Assembly (NCBI RefSeq): GCF_041021895.1 | Contig: NZ_CP157428.1 | Span: 3,100,001 to 3,164,000, forward strand | Direction: 5' to 3' | Length of the DNA stretch: 64,000 nt | From: Acinetobacter sp. XH1741 | Lineage (GTDB): Bacteria > Pseudomonadota > Gammaproteobacteria > Pseudomonadales > Moraxellaceae | In this document: positions 8,978 through 17,823 of the stretch, one piece after another | Position numbering within the stretch: position 1 is the first letter of the stretch | Layout: every line of letters begins with the position of its first letter | Made by a program: the position numbers and the translations under genes | Notes under the pieces: generated by a model | Database searches by the model: none | What the model saw: only the letters and a program-made list of their open reading frames with translations | Told to the model about the DNA's origin: nothing

Positions 8978-9223
8978 TCAACTTTTTTTCTGTTCGCTAT
9001 ATTGTTCGAGTAAAAGCTGGTTATCTGCCTGCACATCCAATGCATCATTCATTAATGCAATATCTGCTAGATCTACTGTTCCATCTTTTAATGACTCATA
9101 ACGACAAAGACCACGAATCACCGGCCGTAACAGCCAATCCTCGTGGTCTGGTAAATGCTTGAATTTTAAATGGGCTGTTTCTTGCTCAATGCCTTCGTAA
9201 GCAGCCCTTGAATAAAATTTCCC
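8978..9223 (-). CDS. Tail chaperone C-terminal extension, read by -1 frameshift
   Basis: This frame has no usable early ATG but stays open from the slippery site to a TGA at 8978-8980, eight bases before the tape measure start. It encodes about 79 residues, including KHLPDHEDWLLRPVIRGLC and VDLADIALMNDALDVQAD, which read as real protein. Joined by a -1 shift to the gene at 9166-9630 it gives a 217-residue protein, the equivalent of lambda gpGT. It fills what would otherwise be an unexplained gap before the tape measure gene. Confidence 0.75.
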   Translation of the reverse strand, partial: GKFYSRAAYEGIEQETAHLKFKHLPDHEDWLLRPVIRGLCRYESLKDGTVDLADIALMNDALDVQADNQLLLEQYSEQKKS

Positions 9224-9630
9224 AAGTTAATGCGAATCACTGCAATTGTTAAAGGAAGAATATGTTCAACACCCAAGTTATCGAACATTAAAGTATCTTT
9301 AACTACTAATTTGGCACCATCACGAGTAACGACTGAAAGGCATTTTTTCATGATGTAGTTAGCATCTTCCTCCGACATCTCTGCAAATGCATCGATAAAA
9401 GGCTGAATCGCTTCACCAAAACTATTTAAGTCAAAATCTTCTAAAGCACTTAAATCTGGGTTATCTGGATCATCCCCAAACTTATCTAAGAGATCCATTA
9501 CATTGCTTTTTAGAATCTCGGTCATGAAGGGAACAATTGTAGGAACAATAGGTGCAATTTTTCGTGATACGTGAAATTGATCAAAAGCATCTAAGCGACC
9601 AATTTCGTAATTATGATTACCAATTTGCAT
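9166..9630 (-). CDS. Tail assembly chaperone, short form
   Basis: A 154-residue acidic protein between the tube and tape measure genes, where contractile and siphophages encode the tail chaperone. It starts MQIGNHNYEIGRLDAFDQFHVSRKIAP. It shares a base with the stop of the tube gene. The last 18 codons after the slippery heptamer are alternative to the shifted product. In lambda both short and fused forms guide tape measure assembly; here the role is inferred from order and frameshift. Confidence 0.75.
   Translation of the reverse strand: MQIGNHNYEIGRLDAFDQFHVSRKIAPIVPTIVPFMTEILKSNVMDLLDKFGDDPDNPDLSALEDFDLNSFGEAIQPFIDAFAEMSEEDANYIMKKCLSVVTRDGAKLVVKDTLMFDNLGVEHILPLTIAVIRINLGNFIQGLLTKALSKKQPI
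9217..9223 (-). promoter_or_regulatory. -1 ribosomal frameshift heptamer GGGAAAT
   Basis: In the zero frame the codons are TTG GGA AAT TTT, so the heptamer is G GGA AAT (X XXY YYZ). Slippage by -1 gives GGG AAA TTT and leads into the open frame ending at 8978. The frame was checked from the start at 9630 (408 bases to the GGA codon). An overlapping A AAT TTT could also slip. Confidence 0.75.
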
Positions 9631-10073
9631 TAGTCATAAGCTCCTAACTTCTGGTCGATCTTGATTGCATCAAATGTCCAATCATTAAAGTTACCGACTT
9701 TTGCATAAACCATATCAGGATGCTTTTTGAATGCACACTTAGTTGCTGAGACGTTATCACCAGAACCTGTATGATTTAGGGTAATAGTATTTTTACCCCA
9801 TTTTTTCGAACTTTTGGCCTGAAGTTGATACAAGTTAGAAAGCTTGGCATTTACTGGTGAAGTTTTTAAAACGCGGATTGTCACTGTACCCGACTTGTCT
9901 GCATGCAATGAATGCATCCCCTCACCATCTGCACCAATGGTCATGGTGTTCTTATCACCTCCCATTGAGAAGGTAATTCCTTCTTCTGCAATAGCAGCCC
10001 CATAACCAAGATCAAATACACCATCATCACTGGCAAGGGAGCACTGAGTATCCATAAAAGAATATGTAGACAT
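9630..10073 (-). CDS. DUF3277-like tail tube protein
   Basis: A 147-residue protein resembling DUF3277 structural proteins: MSTYSFMDTQCSLASDDGVFDLGYGAAIAEEGITFS at the start and AKVGNFNDWTFDAIKID at the end. The gene follows the sheath gene directly, so it is the probable inner tube subunit. Confidence 0.78.
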   Translation of the reverse strand: MSTYSFMDTQCSLASDDGVFDLGYGAAIAEEGITFSMGGDKNTMTIGADGEGMHSLHADKSGTVTIRVLKTSPVNAKLSNLYQLQAKSSKKWGKNTITLNHTGSGDNVSATKCAFKKHPDMVYAKVGNFNDWTFDAIKIDQKLGAYD

Positions 10074-10087
10074 ATTTCTTATCCTTA

Positions 10088-11563
10088 TTAACGGTTAACA
10101 GAAACAAGCACGTCAGAGAAATGAGTTGCACCTGTTAATTTGATGGCGATCTGGAAGACAGGAGATTTACGGTTTTCACGTTCAGATTGAGATTGATCAT
10201 CCAAACTATTTGCATAAACGTAATAACCTTTTGAAAGGTAATCACCTGTATTTAATGCGCCGAAAGAATCACCATTCCATTGTCCAGGACCAATAAGACC
10301 ATTTGAAACAGCTTGCTCTAATGCGCGCTCTAATACTGTAGATTGGCGATTTACACCGCCTTCAGTTTGCGGGACTTTAGTCGTTGTAGTGTAAAAAAGA
10401 TTCCACAAAGCAGTTTCTAAATGGTTTTGTAACCAATCTAAACCATGGCACTCATCAATAAATGAGCCATCACACATAACACCTTCTTGCAGAATTGCGG
10501 TGTCATTGTTGTAACCTGCATATACATTACAGTTTTTACTCTTGAGTGCTTTAGCTTGAGAAACTTGTAAGTCTTCAGCTTGAATACCCGGAAGCTGCTT
10601 AAACTTCAAAGTAATGGTTGTATTGGTACCATTAAAATTGACACTAAAAGCACGACCAAATACAGAAGCAGCCGCATGTGGTGTATCACCTGAAAAGATA
10701 GCAAATACACGACCATTATTCATTTTACTTAGCTTATAAGCTAAATCAGTTGTACTGGTGCCATCTAAAGCAAGCGCATTAGTAATAGTTTGTCCATAAA
10801 TACGAGATGGCGATGTGGCATTAATAAATGCAGCAACATCGAGTACTTCTTTATCAGAAATTGGCTCAGCAATATCTAATCCATACCATTTGAGAGACTT
10901 ATCTGCTAAATGAGTAATCGCATCCATTAAAGTTTCTGCTGCATAACCATTGACTGGTACCGAAGCATGACCAACTGTTAAACCCATTAAAGAAGAAACA
11001 TCTGTGCCGGTTGCATTAGCTATTGCGTATGAAATGGTTGAAGAGATACCAGTTGTTAATGATGTGATTTCAAAGCGGTTATATACATCATTCCACGTTA
11101 CTGAGGCGGTACCAAGCTTGGTAGTCAATGCAGATGCAACGCCATTTAAGTTAGTTGCAGCTGATAAATCCAAAGCGGTAACAACCTTTTCAACATCATC
11201 AATCATAATCTTCATTGAGCCATCTGAAATAGATGTGAAGTTCGTAATATCCCGCTGAACCGAAGATAGAACCGCACCCTTTAAAACGGCTGAACTTGCA
11301 GATTTTACCCAACGTCCAATAAAACCGGTACGGGGCTTTGGTTTTTGACCAAAGTACTTCTCAGCAGCTTTGTATTCTGGAGAATCAAAACCAAAATCTA
11401 ATGCTACTGCTGTTGGTTCTGAATATTCACGCAATCGTTCTTGAGGGTCAATTACTCCATCAGTAGCGCCGACAATCAGTAAATTGCCAAAACTACGAGG
11501 CCCTGCGGCTAATGCCGCCAAACTAATGGAGACATTAACAACATCTGAAGCAGGCAATGTCAT
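10088..11563 (-). CDS. DUF3383-like tail sheath protein
   Basis: A 491-residue protein matching DUF3383 phage proteins, the contractile sheath of several Acinetobacter myophages. Visible features are LREYSEPTAVALDFGFDSPEYKAAEKYF near the start and TTTTKVPQTEGG with a C-terminal GYYVYANSLDDQSQSERENRKSP block. It marks the prophage as contractile-tailed. Confidence 0.82.
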   Translation of the reverse strand: MTLPASDVVNVSISLAALAAGPRSFGNLLIVGATDGVIDPQERLREYSEPTAVALDFGFDSPEYKAAEKYFGQKPKPRTGFIGRWVKSASSAVLKGAVLSSVQRDITNFTSISDGSMKIMIDDVEKVVTALDLSAATNLNGVASALTTKLGTASVTWNDVYNRFEITSLTTGISSTISYAIANATGTDVSSLMGLTVGHASVPVNGYAAETLMDAITHLADKSLKWYGLDIAEPISDKEVLDVAAFINATSPSRIYGQTITNALALDGTSTTDLAYKLSKMNNGRVFAIFSGDTPHAAASVFGRAFSVNFNGTNTTITLKFKQLPGIQAEDLQVSQAKALKSKNCNVYAGYNNDTAILQEGVMCDGSFIDECHGLDWLQNHLETALWNLFYTTTTKVPQTEGGVNRQSTVLERALEQAVSNGLIGPGQWNGDSFGALNTGDYLSKGYYVYANSLDDQSQSERENRKSPVFQIAIKLTGATHFSDVLVSVNR

Positions 11564-11566
11564 GGA

Positions 11567-12106
11567 TTACTCCTGATTAAATTTTATTGTTCCAGCATCT
11601 ACAAACGACTTAACAGCAAACGTGCGTGATGTTTTACGCTTAAATACAGCGGTTAAGTCATATCGATGTACATACTGATTATTGAGAAAATCAGGCGCAG
11701 TGATGATCTCACCGGTACTGATAAATTTGATTTTCTGCGCGTTGAGTTGCGCGATATTTTGCGGAATGCCTAGACCATCTTTTAGGACGTTTGCGAGCGA
11801 TTGGCCGTGGTCGCCATAAAACGATAAGAATAGCGTCAATTCTTCATGTCGAATTGAATCCATTGTTTCGTCTTTCTGGTCGAAGTAAGGCCCATCATCT
11901 GGCTTTATATTCTTTATAGCGAAGGCGCACCAATCCTCACCAATGGCGGGGAATGGCGGTGGATCTCGTTGAAAACGAGGCCGAACCATATCACCGGGTA
12001 AAGAAGTAATCCCGACAATGAAAGCTTGGAAAATGTCTTCAAGATCTTGGTCATAAGCAGATCCGCTGCTAGGGGTGATATATCCCCCTGAAGCAGAATC
12101 ACCCAT
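11567..12106 (-). CDS. Neck/tail terminator protein
   Basis: A 179-residue protein resembling phage neck terminators: LPGDMVRPRFQRDPPPFPAIGEDWCAFAI and RHEELTLFLSFYGDHGQSLAN. It precedes the sheath gene, where the protein that closes the tail top is usual. Confidence 0.62.
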   Translation of the reverse strand: MGDSASGGYITPSSGSAYDQDLEDIFQAFIVGITSLPGDMVRPRFQRDPPPFPAIGEDWCAFAIKNIKPDDGPYFDQKDETMDSIRHEELTLFLSFYGDHGQSLANVLKDGLGIPQNIAQLNAQKIKFISTGEIITAPDFLNNQYVHRYDLTAVFKRKTSRTFAVKSFVDAGTIKFNQE

Positions 12107-12109
12107 GAT

Positions 12110-12478
12110 TTACCCCAGTGGCTTGAGCTCGCAAATTGCTTTTATGAAACCTTGGCCATAATGCAAGTTGTCCAAAACCTGAGAAACGATGTAGGTTTTA
12201 CCTTTCCATGTAATCTCATCGGCTTTGTTTTTTGCATCGCCTGAAGTTAAAGCAAACTGTGTATGAATATTGATAGCACCTTTGATTAAGGTGCCATCTG
12301 GTCGGCGGTCCATGTTGAGGCCGTTATTTGTAGTAACGACACCATTAAAAGGTGTTGAAGTGGTCGTCTCTTGCGATCGGCCATTATTCCCCACGATGAT
12401 TACTGTACGCTTGCAAATAATGCCGATCGACATAAAGTCGGGGTCTAAAAGAACGTCTGAGACATCAAGTTGAGGCAC
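12110..12478 (-). CDS. Probable head-tail connector or collar protein
   Basis: A 122-residue beta-rich protein (MPQLDVSDVLLDPDF, then GKTYIVSQVLDNLHYGQGFIKA). I do not recognise a named family. Its place between the HK97 gp10-like gene and the neck terminator suggests a joining role. Its start overlaps the end of the upstream gene by 14 bases. Confidence 0.5.
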   Translation of the reverse strand: MPQLDVSDVLLDPDFMSIGIICKRTVIIVGNNGRSQETTTSTPFNGVVTTNNGLNMDRRPDGTLIKGAINIHTQFALTSGDAKNKADEITWKGKTYIVSQVLDNLHYGQGFIKAICELKPLG

Positions 12479-13025
12479 GTTTAACCTCCTGATCCTTTTT
12501 CATGATGATGTAAGTAACCGACTTTCTAAGCTCACCTGTATCAATCAACGGTCTAACTAGTCCAGACTCAGCGGGACCAGTTTCAAGCTGTTTAAGATAC
12601 TTTTTAGCACCCTTACGTCCACGCCGTGCTCGAGCACGGATAGTGTCCAAAGATAAGGGAGCAAACTCACCATTTACGAAATAAGCACGAACCGAGTTCA
12701 TAGCAATCATTCCAGCAGATTCCAGTAACTTCATCATTTTTTGACGGTTACCATCCATTGCGGCATCGACCGCTTGAATAAGTTTATCGCCGACCGGTTC
12801 TTGAACTTCTTCAACACCCGGTACAAGAAAAGGTCGCTCAGGAATGTTTTGAGAAGGTGAACCAGTTTCCTGAAGGTAACCAATTTGCGCATTAGTGAGA
12901 CCATCACCATCGGTTCGAGCCTCACCATGAGGAATGCCAACCAACACATTCATTTGCGACAATTCAGTGAAAGCTTGAAAGATATCGGCTAGACCATTGC
13001 CACTCGCCTTAACACCGCTGCTCAT
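12465..13025 (-). CDS. Neck/tail completion protein, gp10 or gpG-like
   Basis: A 186-residue protein with the segment LVGIPHGEARTDGDGLTNAQIGYLQETGSP...NIPERPFLVPGV that recurs in phage morphogenesis proteins of the Mu gpG/HK97 gp10 type. It probably attaches to the head-tail junction. A basic RARARRGRKGAKK stretch lies near residue 135. Confidence 0.6.
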   Translation of the reverse strand: MSSGVKASGNGLADIFQAFTELSQMNVLVGIPHGEARTDGDGLTNAQIGYLQETGSPSQNIPERPFLVPGVEEVQEPVGDKLIQAVDAAMDGNRQKMMKLLESAGMIAMNSVRAYFVNGEFAPLSLDTIRARARRGRKGAKKYLKQLETGPAESGLVRPLIDTGELRKSVTYIIMKKDQEVKRAST

Positions 13026-13408
13026 AGCTGGATGCCTCCTGCGCCTGCCATCATCATTAACTGATAAAACTGAACGCCGAAGGTAGTTTGATTCCAGTGC
13101 CCAGCCTCAGCAATAAGGACACCTGAAACATCCATGGATTTAGAAACGCTATCCACTGCTTTAGAAGTCTCATTACCTACGATCTTCCCAGCATCGCCAC
13201 CAATGCTTGCGGCATTCATGGTGCGTCTGTAAAGCGTAAGATAATGAGCAATGAATAAGGTCAATCCATAATCCAGCATATCCCCCCAACGTTCCTCACG
13301 AAGCAACTTCTTCCCAAGGTTTAAATAGAAATTAAACTGAAATGTCGGATATTGCGTTGTATCAGCAAAAGCCGGCATTTCTTCACGAAAAGAGGATTCG
13401 CTAATCAT
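13022..13408 (-). CDS. DUF4054-like head completion protein
   Basis: A 128-residue protein of the DUF4054 type, with FNFYLNLGKKLL and DMLDYGLTLFIAHYLTL. DUF4054 proteins act as connector or adaptor proteins at the portal. It overlaps the downstream gene start by four bases. Confidence 0.68.
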   Translation of the reverse strand: MISESSFREEMPAFADTTQYPTFQFNFYLNLGKKLLREERWGDMLDYGLTLFIAHYLTLYRRTMNAASIGGDAGKIVGNETSKAVDSVSKSMDVSGVLIAEAGHWNQTTFGVQFYQLMMMAGAGGIQL

Positions 13409-13411
13409 GTG

Positions 13412-13822
13412 TTAGGTTTCCTTTGGTGCGTCTTTAGCCTTAGCTGGTTCTTTTGCCTTTACTTCAGCAGCTTGCGTTTGAAGGGCCTTATCCAACTGGA
13501 TTTTTAAGTTTGCGATTTCTGTGTCTCGCTCTTTTAAATCACCTTCAAGTTGCCCGATTTTCTTAGTAGCTTCATCTGATTGCGTTTGAAGGGCCTTTAA
13601 AGCTTCATTAGCTTCATCTAGTTGCTTCTGAAGCTCACCTGTCTGGATGTCATTAGATGAAATCTCTTGACAGTGAGCCTTTACGAACCAGTTATCTGCA
13701 ATTTCAGGCTCAACATACTGCAAACCAGGTGATAACTTTACCGATATAGGTTGTCCATGTTCATCGGTACCAAGGTTCACTGTTAATGGCCGAGAGAGAA
13801 GAATTTGTACTTGTTTACTCAT
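13412..13822 (-). CDS. Small coiled-coil virion or assembly protein
   Basis: A 136-residue protein with a beta-rich first half and a coiled coil at about residues 60-115 (QKQLDEANEALKALQ, then KIGQLEGDLKERDTEIANLKIQLDK), ending in an Ala/Lys-rich tail. It lies between the capsid and DUF4054 genes. Decoration or scaffold roles are possible; no family recognised. Confidence 0.5.
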   Translation of the reverse strand: MSKQVQILLSRPLTVNLGTDEHGQPISVKLSPGLQYVEPEIADNWFVKAHCQEISSNDIQTGELQKQLDEANEALKALQTQSDEATKKIGQLEGDLKERDTEIANLKIQLDKALQTQAAEVKAKEPAKAKDAPKET

Positions 13823-13836
13823 GTTTTAATTCCCCC

Positions 13837-14862
13837 TTATAGACCATCGGCATAAAACGCAGTTTCTGGGTAAACCCATTCAACCGCACCCAAGCGACCG
13901 TAATAGGTAGTCAATTGACGTAAATCACGGTATTCAACTGGTGTGCGTTGTAACGGCACCATTGGGAAGCGAACACGGTTTTCACTTTGTGTGTAGCACA
14001 TCATGCGGTCAGTACCAGCGGTACCACGGCCAACGCACCACTTAGAAGGTTGAATATCTAAAGGCTTGCCGTTTTTAGCATAGGAAATACAGTTGATCTT
14101 GACGTATTCAAGAATAGAGATATTCCCTGCATCAGATACTTTACGGGTAACCATAGAGCCAAATTGCTCAGGAGGTAGTAGAAGCTTTGTTGGGCATACA
14201 GCGAAACCTGAAGCCACCCATGCGTTGTACAAGATCATGTTTACATCTGCCAAAATTTCATCAGCAGTTGCAAGCTTCCAGCTCTTATTAACGTTGGTAG
14301 CACCGACTTTGTCAGAGTTCAAAAGACCTTGAACCCCAATTACATCATCGCCGATATAGACTTGCTCATCGGTATCCATGTTGTGCTTAAGGATTAAGCC
14401 ACTGTGTTTAAGAGCATCTACAGGACGACCTGCTTGACGTGCCGATTCTAGCTCAGGAATGGTCCAGCCAATCTGGTTAGCCCATAGTGTTAATGGCTGT
14501 GCTGTTTTACCAATATCTAACGCGATACCTTGGATTGCATCAGCGTTTTTACCTACCCAAGATTTACCTTGAGGGGATGCACCACCAGCCGCAGCAAATG
14601 AAGCGTTAGAAAAACTCGAAACTTCATCAGCAATAGATACGTCTGACCGTAGATCGATATCACGAGACCAAGTTACATCGACCAATGGCTCATGCATTGT
14701 TTGATCTAAACGTTCCAATTCACCAACTAGGAAAATACCTGTGCTATCTACAGTCTGGGCGTCAAACGTCATCATGTGGTCACGTGTACGCGCTCGTACA
14801 GGCGTTGCTGTCCCCATGGCCACAGCTTGTGCAATAGTGTTTGCAACTAATAGCTTGCTCAT
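13837..14862 (-). CDS. DUF2184-like major capsid protein
   Basis: A 341-residue protein resembling DUF2184 major capsid proteins: TFDAQTVDSTGIFLVGELERLDQTMHEPLVDVTWSRDID at the front, VYIGDDVIGVQGLLN in the middle, and PLQRTPVEYRDLRQLTTYYGRLGAVEWVYPET near the end. It follows a hairpin terminator, which fits separate regulation of the most abundant structural protein. Confidence 0.85.
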   Translation of the reverse strand: MSKLLVANTIAQAVAMGTATPVRARTRDHMMTFDAQTVDSTGIFLVGELERLDQTMHEPLVDVTWSRDIDLRSDVSIADEVSSFSNASFAAAGGASPQGKSWVGKNADAIQGIALDIGKTAQPLTLWANQIGWTIPELESARQAGRPVDALKHSGLILKHNMDTDEQVYIGDDVIGVQGLLNSDKVGATNVNKSWKLATADEILADVNMILYNAWVASGFAVCPTKLLLPPEQFGSMVTRKVSDAGNISILEYVKINCISYAKNGKPLDIQPSKWCVGRGTAGTDRMMCYTQSENRVRFPMVPLQRTPVEYRDLRQLTTYYGRLGAVEWVYPETAFYADGL

Positions 14863-14882
14863 AATGTCTTTTCTCCAAGCAC

Positions 14883-14904
14883 AAAAAAACCACCTAATCG
14901 GTGG
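14883..14904 (-). terminator. Intrinsic terminator upstream of the capsid gene
   Basis: On the minus strand CCACC pairs with GGTGG around a GATTA loop, followed by seven T. It lies after the cement-protein gene and before the major capsid start. Confidence 0.6.
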
Positions 14905-14924
14905 CTGTGCTATTCAATAATTAT

Positions 14925-15413
14925 TTAAATGTTGAAAGAAATTTCTACGTTGCCCTGAGCATCAGCATCATGCATAAAAAATGCATTTGGTAAGATAATG
15001 CTATTAGCTCCATCTGCTGCGGCTTCAATTCCACCCACAGGTTTTGCTTCAGTAGGAGCAGCAATACGCACATAAACGGCACCCGTTTTTTTAGCTGTAC
15101 CCGCATTACATTTAACTGTCATATAGCCACGGCGTAAAACATCTTGTATGCCAGTTGATTGCGGTGTGGCTTTGCCAAGCTCGTTTTGAGCTGTTTGTGT
15201 TGGATAGGCACGAACAAATAAGCCGTAAATATCGGCTACAGTGTCAGCGGCTTCTAAAGGAACAAACTTTCCATTTACTTTGCTGATCTTGCCAAAAAGA
15301 CCAAAAGTAGAGAATTGGCCACCGATTGGATGCGATTCAATAGTAGATTGACTTTTACGAGAGACATCACCAGGGATACCACTCGGCATGCGATATAAAA
15401 ATGCATTAGACAT
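14925..15413 (-). CDS. Capsid structural cement-like protein
   Basis: I choose the ATG at 15413 (MSNAFLYRMPSGIPG), which has an AAGGATAAG ribosome site and avoids overlap with the upstream stop, giving 162 residues. The content (SKSQSTIESHPIGGQFSTFGLFGK; ADTVADIYGLFVRAYPTQ) resembles cement/decoration proteins found before DUF2184 capsids. Confidence 0.6.
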   Translation of the reverse strand: MSNAFLYRMPSGIPGDVSRKSQSTIESHPIGGQFSTFGLFGKISKVNGKFVPLEAADTVADIYGLFVRAYPTQTAQNELGKATPQSTGIQDVLRRGYMTVKCNAGTAKKTGAVYVRIAAPTEAKPVGGIEAAADGANSIILPNAFFMHDADAQGNVEISFNI

Positions 15414-15418
15414 AATTC

Positions 15419-16750
15419 TTATCCTTGCTTGTTCCAAAATTCACGGTTGCGTTGGTTGATTTCAGCAGGGGTTGGAGCAGCTCGACCGAAATCACGTGTA
15501 GTAATGCCAGAACGAACACCTTTAGCATTGTTCTGTTGTTTGATTAGCTCAGATGCTCCAGCGAATGCAGCATCGATCGTGTACGTTGGCAACTTGTCAA
15601 AATCAGGATTTGGACCAACGAAAGGAGCAATAGCCTTTTGACCGTCTTGTGTAGAGTATGCAGTTTTAAGAACAGCACGCTTTGTGTTTAAAACTGCTTT
15701 GCCGTTATTCGCACTATCAAATGTCGGCATGCGATAACCTGGTGAAAGAATTTCAGCACGTGAAAGGACTTCTTTTAAAGAGTCGCCTGTATATGTCTGA
15801 ACACCAGCATCAGAAAGTTTTTCAGCACCGTCAGGCTCTGTCAGATCGCCATCATCCTTTGTTTTATCTTTCGGATCTTCTTCACCGTCATCATCTTCAG
15901 TTTTCTTTTCAGGCTCGTCTGAATCTTTGGTTTTTTTCTTTTCCAAACGAGACAATCGCGAATCCATGGTTTTGAGCATTTTAAGAATTTGACGATTTAC
16001 AACGGCATCTTTAGTTTTGCTGTCGTCATCTTCATCATTATCTTGTGTTTTTTCACCGTCATCATCCGAATCCGCAGTTTTGTCTGCTTCTTCGAGAGCT
16101 TGGTCGACTGTGCGTTTTAATCCAAGTAAATTTTGATACCAAGGTTCTTTCTTTTGTGTCTTTTTGGCAGACATAAAACTATCTCCTATTGAGCAGCGGG
16201 AACCGCAACGCCCTTTTTCAACCAATGCAATATGGTTTACCCGAATATTGCTCTGTAACCCTTTGCCCTTGCTGGTCTCTGTATAGTCAGCATCGTAACC
16301 AAGAGAAATTTCTACTTTTCCATCCAAAACAGCTTGAATGGTTTTTTTATCCATAATTAATAAGTCAGCAATTAAATAATCTGACTCACTACCCACACCA
16401 CGGCGAATATCCTTTGCTATACCCTTCGCTAAGATCGACCAGTTATCAGGTGTCACCCAATCTTCAGGATGATTATCTGTAATTGGCTTTCCTTCTGTAC
16501 TAGCAATAGTTATAGGATCAAATAAAACATCCTCTCCACGATAAATAAGGATTAAACCTGTGTTATCTGGAGTAACTGGAATTCCTTCACCATCCGCATA
16601 CATCAATGTCCCAATACGTGCGATTGGGACGTCTCGACAAAGTAAGTAACCTTCAGGAGTTGTTTCGCGCGTACGACCTAGCTGACCAGTGGTGTAGATC
16701 TCCGATCGATCAACTGTTTTATGATCTTTGGTCTTTTTGCTTTTAAACAT
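15419..16750 (-). CDS. DUF2213 prohead protease-like protein with acidic scaffold-like tail
   Basis: A 443-residue protein. Residues about 15-190 match DUF2213 (GYLLCRDVPIARIGTL, GKPITDNHPEDWV, KVEISLGYDADY), a capsid maturation protease-like domain. Residues 195-340 are very acidic and repetitive (runs of D, E, K, T), like scaffold regions. The C-terminal 100 residues are different again. It probably combines protease and scaffold functions; processing is inferred. Confidence 0.75.
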   Translation of the reverse strand: MFKSKKTKDHKTVDRSEIYTTGQLGRTRETTPEGYLLCRDVPIARIGTLMYADGEGIPVTPDNTGLILIYRGEDVLFDPITIASTEGKPITDNHPEDWVTPDNWSILAKGIAKDIRRGVGSESDYLIADLLIMDKKTIQAVLDGKVEISLGYDADYTETSKGKGLQSNIRVNHIALVEKGRCGSRCSIGDSFMSAKKTQKKEPWYQNLLGLKRTVDQALEEADKTADSDDDGEKTQDNDEDDDSKTKDAVVNRQILKMLKTMDSRLSRLEKKKTKDSDEPEKKTEDDDGEEDPKDKTKDDGDLTEPDGAEKLSDAGVQTYTGDSLKEVLSRAEILSPGYRMPTFDSANNGKAVLNTKRAVLKTAYSTQDGQKAIAPFVGPNPDFDKLPTYTIDAAFAGASELIKQQNNAKGVRSGITTRDFGRAAPTPAEINQRNREFWNKQG

Positions 16751-16770
16751 GGTTCACCTTTTTTCAGGCA

Positions 16771-17088
16771 TTAAAAAACCACCCGAAGGTGGTCTTGTTT
16801 TTTATAAACTGGATTGAAGTATTGCCGGAAAGCTCTTAGTGCTTCTTTGAAATCATACTCATCAAAAGCATACACATCTTTAAAAAAGACTCTTCCATAT
16901 TTTTGAACAAACATTCTTCGTTTTTCATACTGAACGGTTTTTATCCGCTCTGGATAAAGTGGCTTTTCTGGGCGCCATTTAGCAGCTATTGGTGAATCTT
17001 CAATTAAATGAATGCAATCCATTGGTATACCAAGTGAAAACTTATACCCATCATGTGGACCACCAAAAATGGTAAAGAAAATTTGCAT
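16771..17088 (-). CDS. Small accessory protein A, GGxxDG family
   Basis: A 105-residue protein of unknown function. Its start (MQIFFTIFGGPHDG) and an AAKWRPEKPL segment near residue 36 are shared with the protein at 22087-22359; the GGxxDG start also occurs at 22513-22731. It has a GAGGA ribosome site, starts one base after the stop of the minor head gene, and its end overlaps a terminator. It looks like a moron cassette inside the head genes. Confidence 0.6.
   Translation of the reverse strand: MQIFFTIFGGPHDGYKFSLGIPMDCIHLIEDSPIAAKWRPEKPLYPERIKTVQYEKRRMFVQKYGRVFFKDVYAFDEYDFKEALRAFRQYFNPVYKKQDHLRVVF
16773..16793 (-). terminator. UUCG-loop terminator at the end of accessory gene A
   Basis: On the minus strand ACCACC and GGTGGT close a TTCG loop, followed by five T. 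A stable tetraloop and T-run are textbook terminator features. It starts inside the last codons of the accessory gene. Confidence 0.7.
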
Positions 17089-17823
17089 TTAAATATCCTC
17101 TGGAATTACTGGTTCGGCATAACAGCGACAGTTAGGCAAACACCCAGCATGACCTTTTAAATTATCCAAAGTTGGTGGATTATCCCAAGCAACGAATTTG
17201 CCATTCATAGCCTTATGGCTAGGCCGTACGTCACCATCTTCACTAGTGCGCCAGATATAACCCTCTGAACCAAGATTTTCGGCTCTTGCTTGAGTAAATA
17301 CACATGAAGCACGGCTTACTTCCGTACGTGCAATTGTGTTTGCTCTTGACCTAGTCACATGGCCAGTAGCCATGATTAAGCCAGCAATTTCGCTAGACCG
17401 GTTTCCTTCAATTAGCGATCGTGTAGAAAGATCATGAATCCGCTGGGCGGCATCTAGCGGTAATGACTTAATTAGCCTTACTTGATTATTTAAAAGTTGC
17501 TGGTATACAGCACCTGTATCAGTATTACGGATTTGTTCACGTACACCGCGCGAAAGGTCCTTAGCGTAAATAAGCCAAGTTTTCTCATCACGCAATGCCA
17601 CATCTGTAATGATTCGACCTGCTGCATTTTGTGCCCAATGCTGAAGTGTATTTGCATACTCATTGAGTGATGCCACCATGAGTGGGTAGGTCGCTGGATC
17701 GTTTACATCAAAGCCCTTAACGATAGTATCGACATAACCAGCAATCTTTCTAAGCTGCTGGCTGTAACGTATCTCGGTCTTTCTCGCTAGGTTCGGAGTT
17801 ATCCGACTTATTTGGCTCTTCAT
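17089..17823 (-). CDS. Minor head protein, Mu gpF/SPP1 gp7 family
   Basis: A 244-residue protein with the family pattern RANTIARTEVSRASCVFTQAR, then EGYIWRTSEDGDVRPSHKAMNGK, ending GHAGCLPNCRCYAEPV. Such proteins bind the portal and may be ejected with DNA. The ATG at 17823 has AAGG seven bases upstream, and the gene overlaps the portal end by 74 bases. Confidence 0.82.
   Translation of the reverse strand: MKSQISRITPNLARKTEIRYSQQLRKIAGYVDTIVKGFDVNDPATYPLMVASLNEYANTLQHWAQNAAGRIITDVALRDEKTWLIYAKDLSRGVREQIRNTDTGAVYQQLLNNQVRLIKSLPLDAAQRIHDLSTRSLIEGNRSSEIAGLIMATGHVTRSRANTIARTEVSRASCVFTQARAENLGSEGYIWRTSEDGDVRPSHKAMNGKFVAWDNPPTLDNLKGHAGCLPNCRCYAEPVIPEDI

Noticed and set aside
8971..9048. N-terminal extension of the tape measure protein
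   Set aside because: The extension overlaps the frameshift frame of the chaperone and reads like noise; the ATG at 8970 matches tape measure starts.
15682..15975. Plus-strand open frames inside the DUF2213 gene and other structural genes
   Set aside because: They lie opposite conserved genes, lack ribosome sites and read as compositional shadows.
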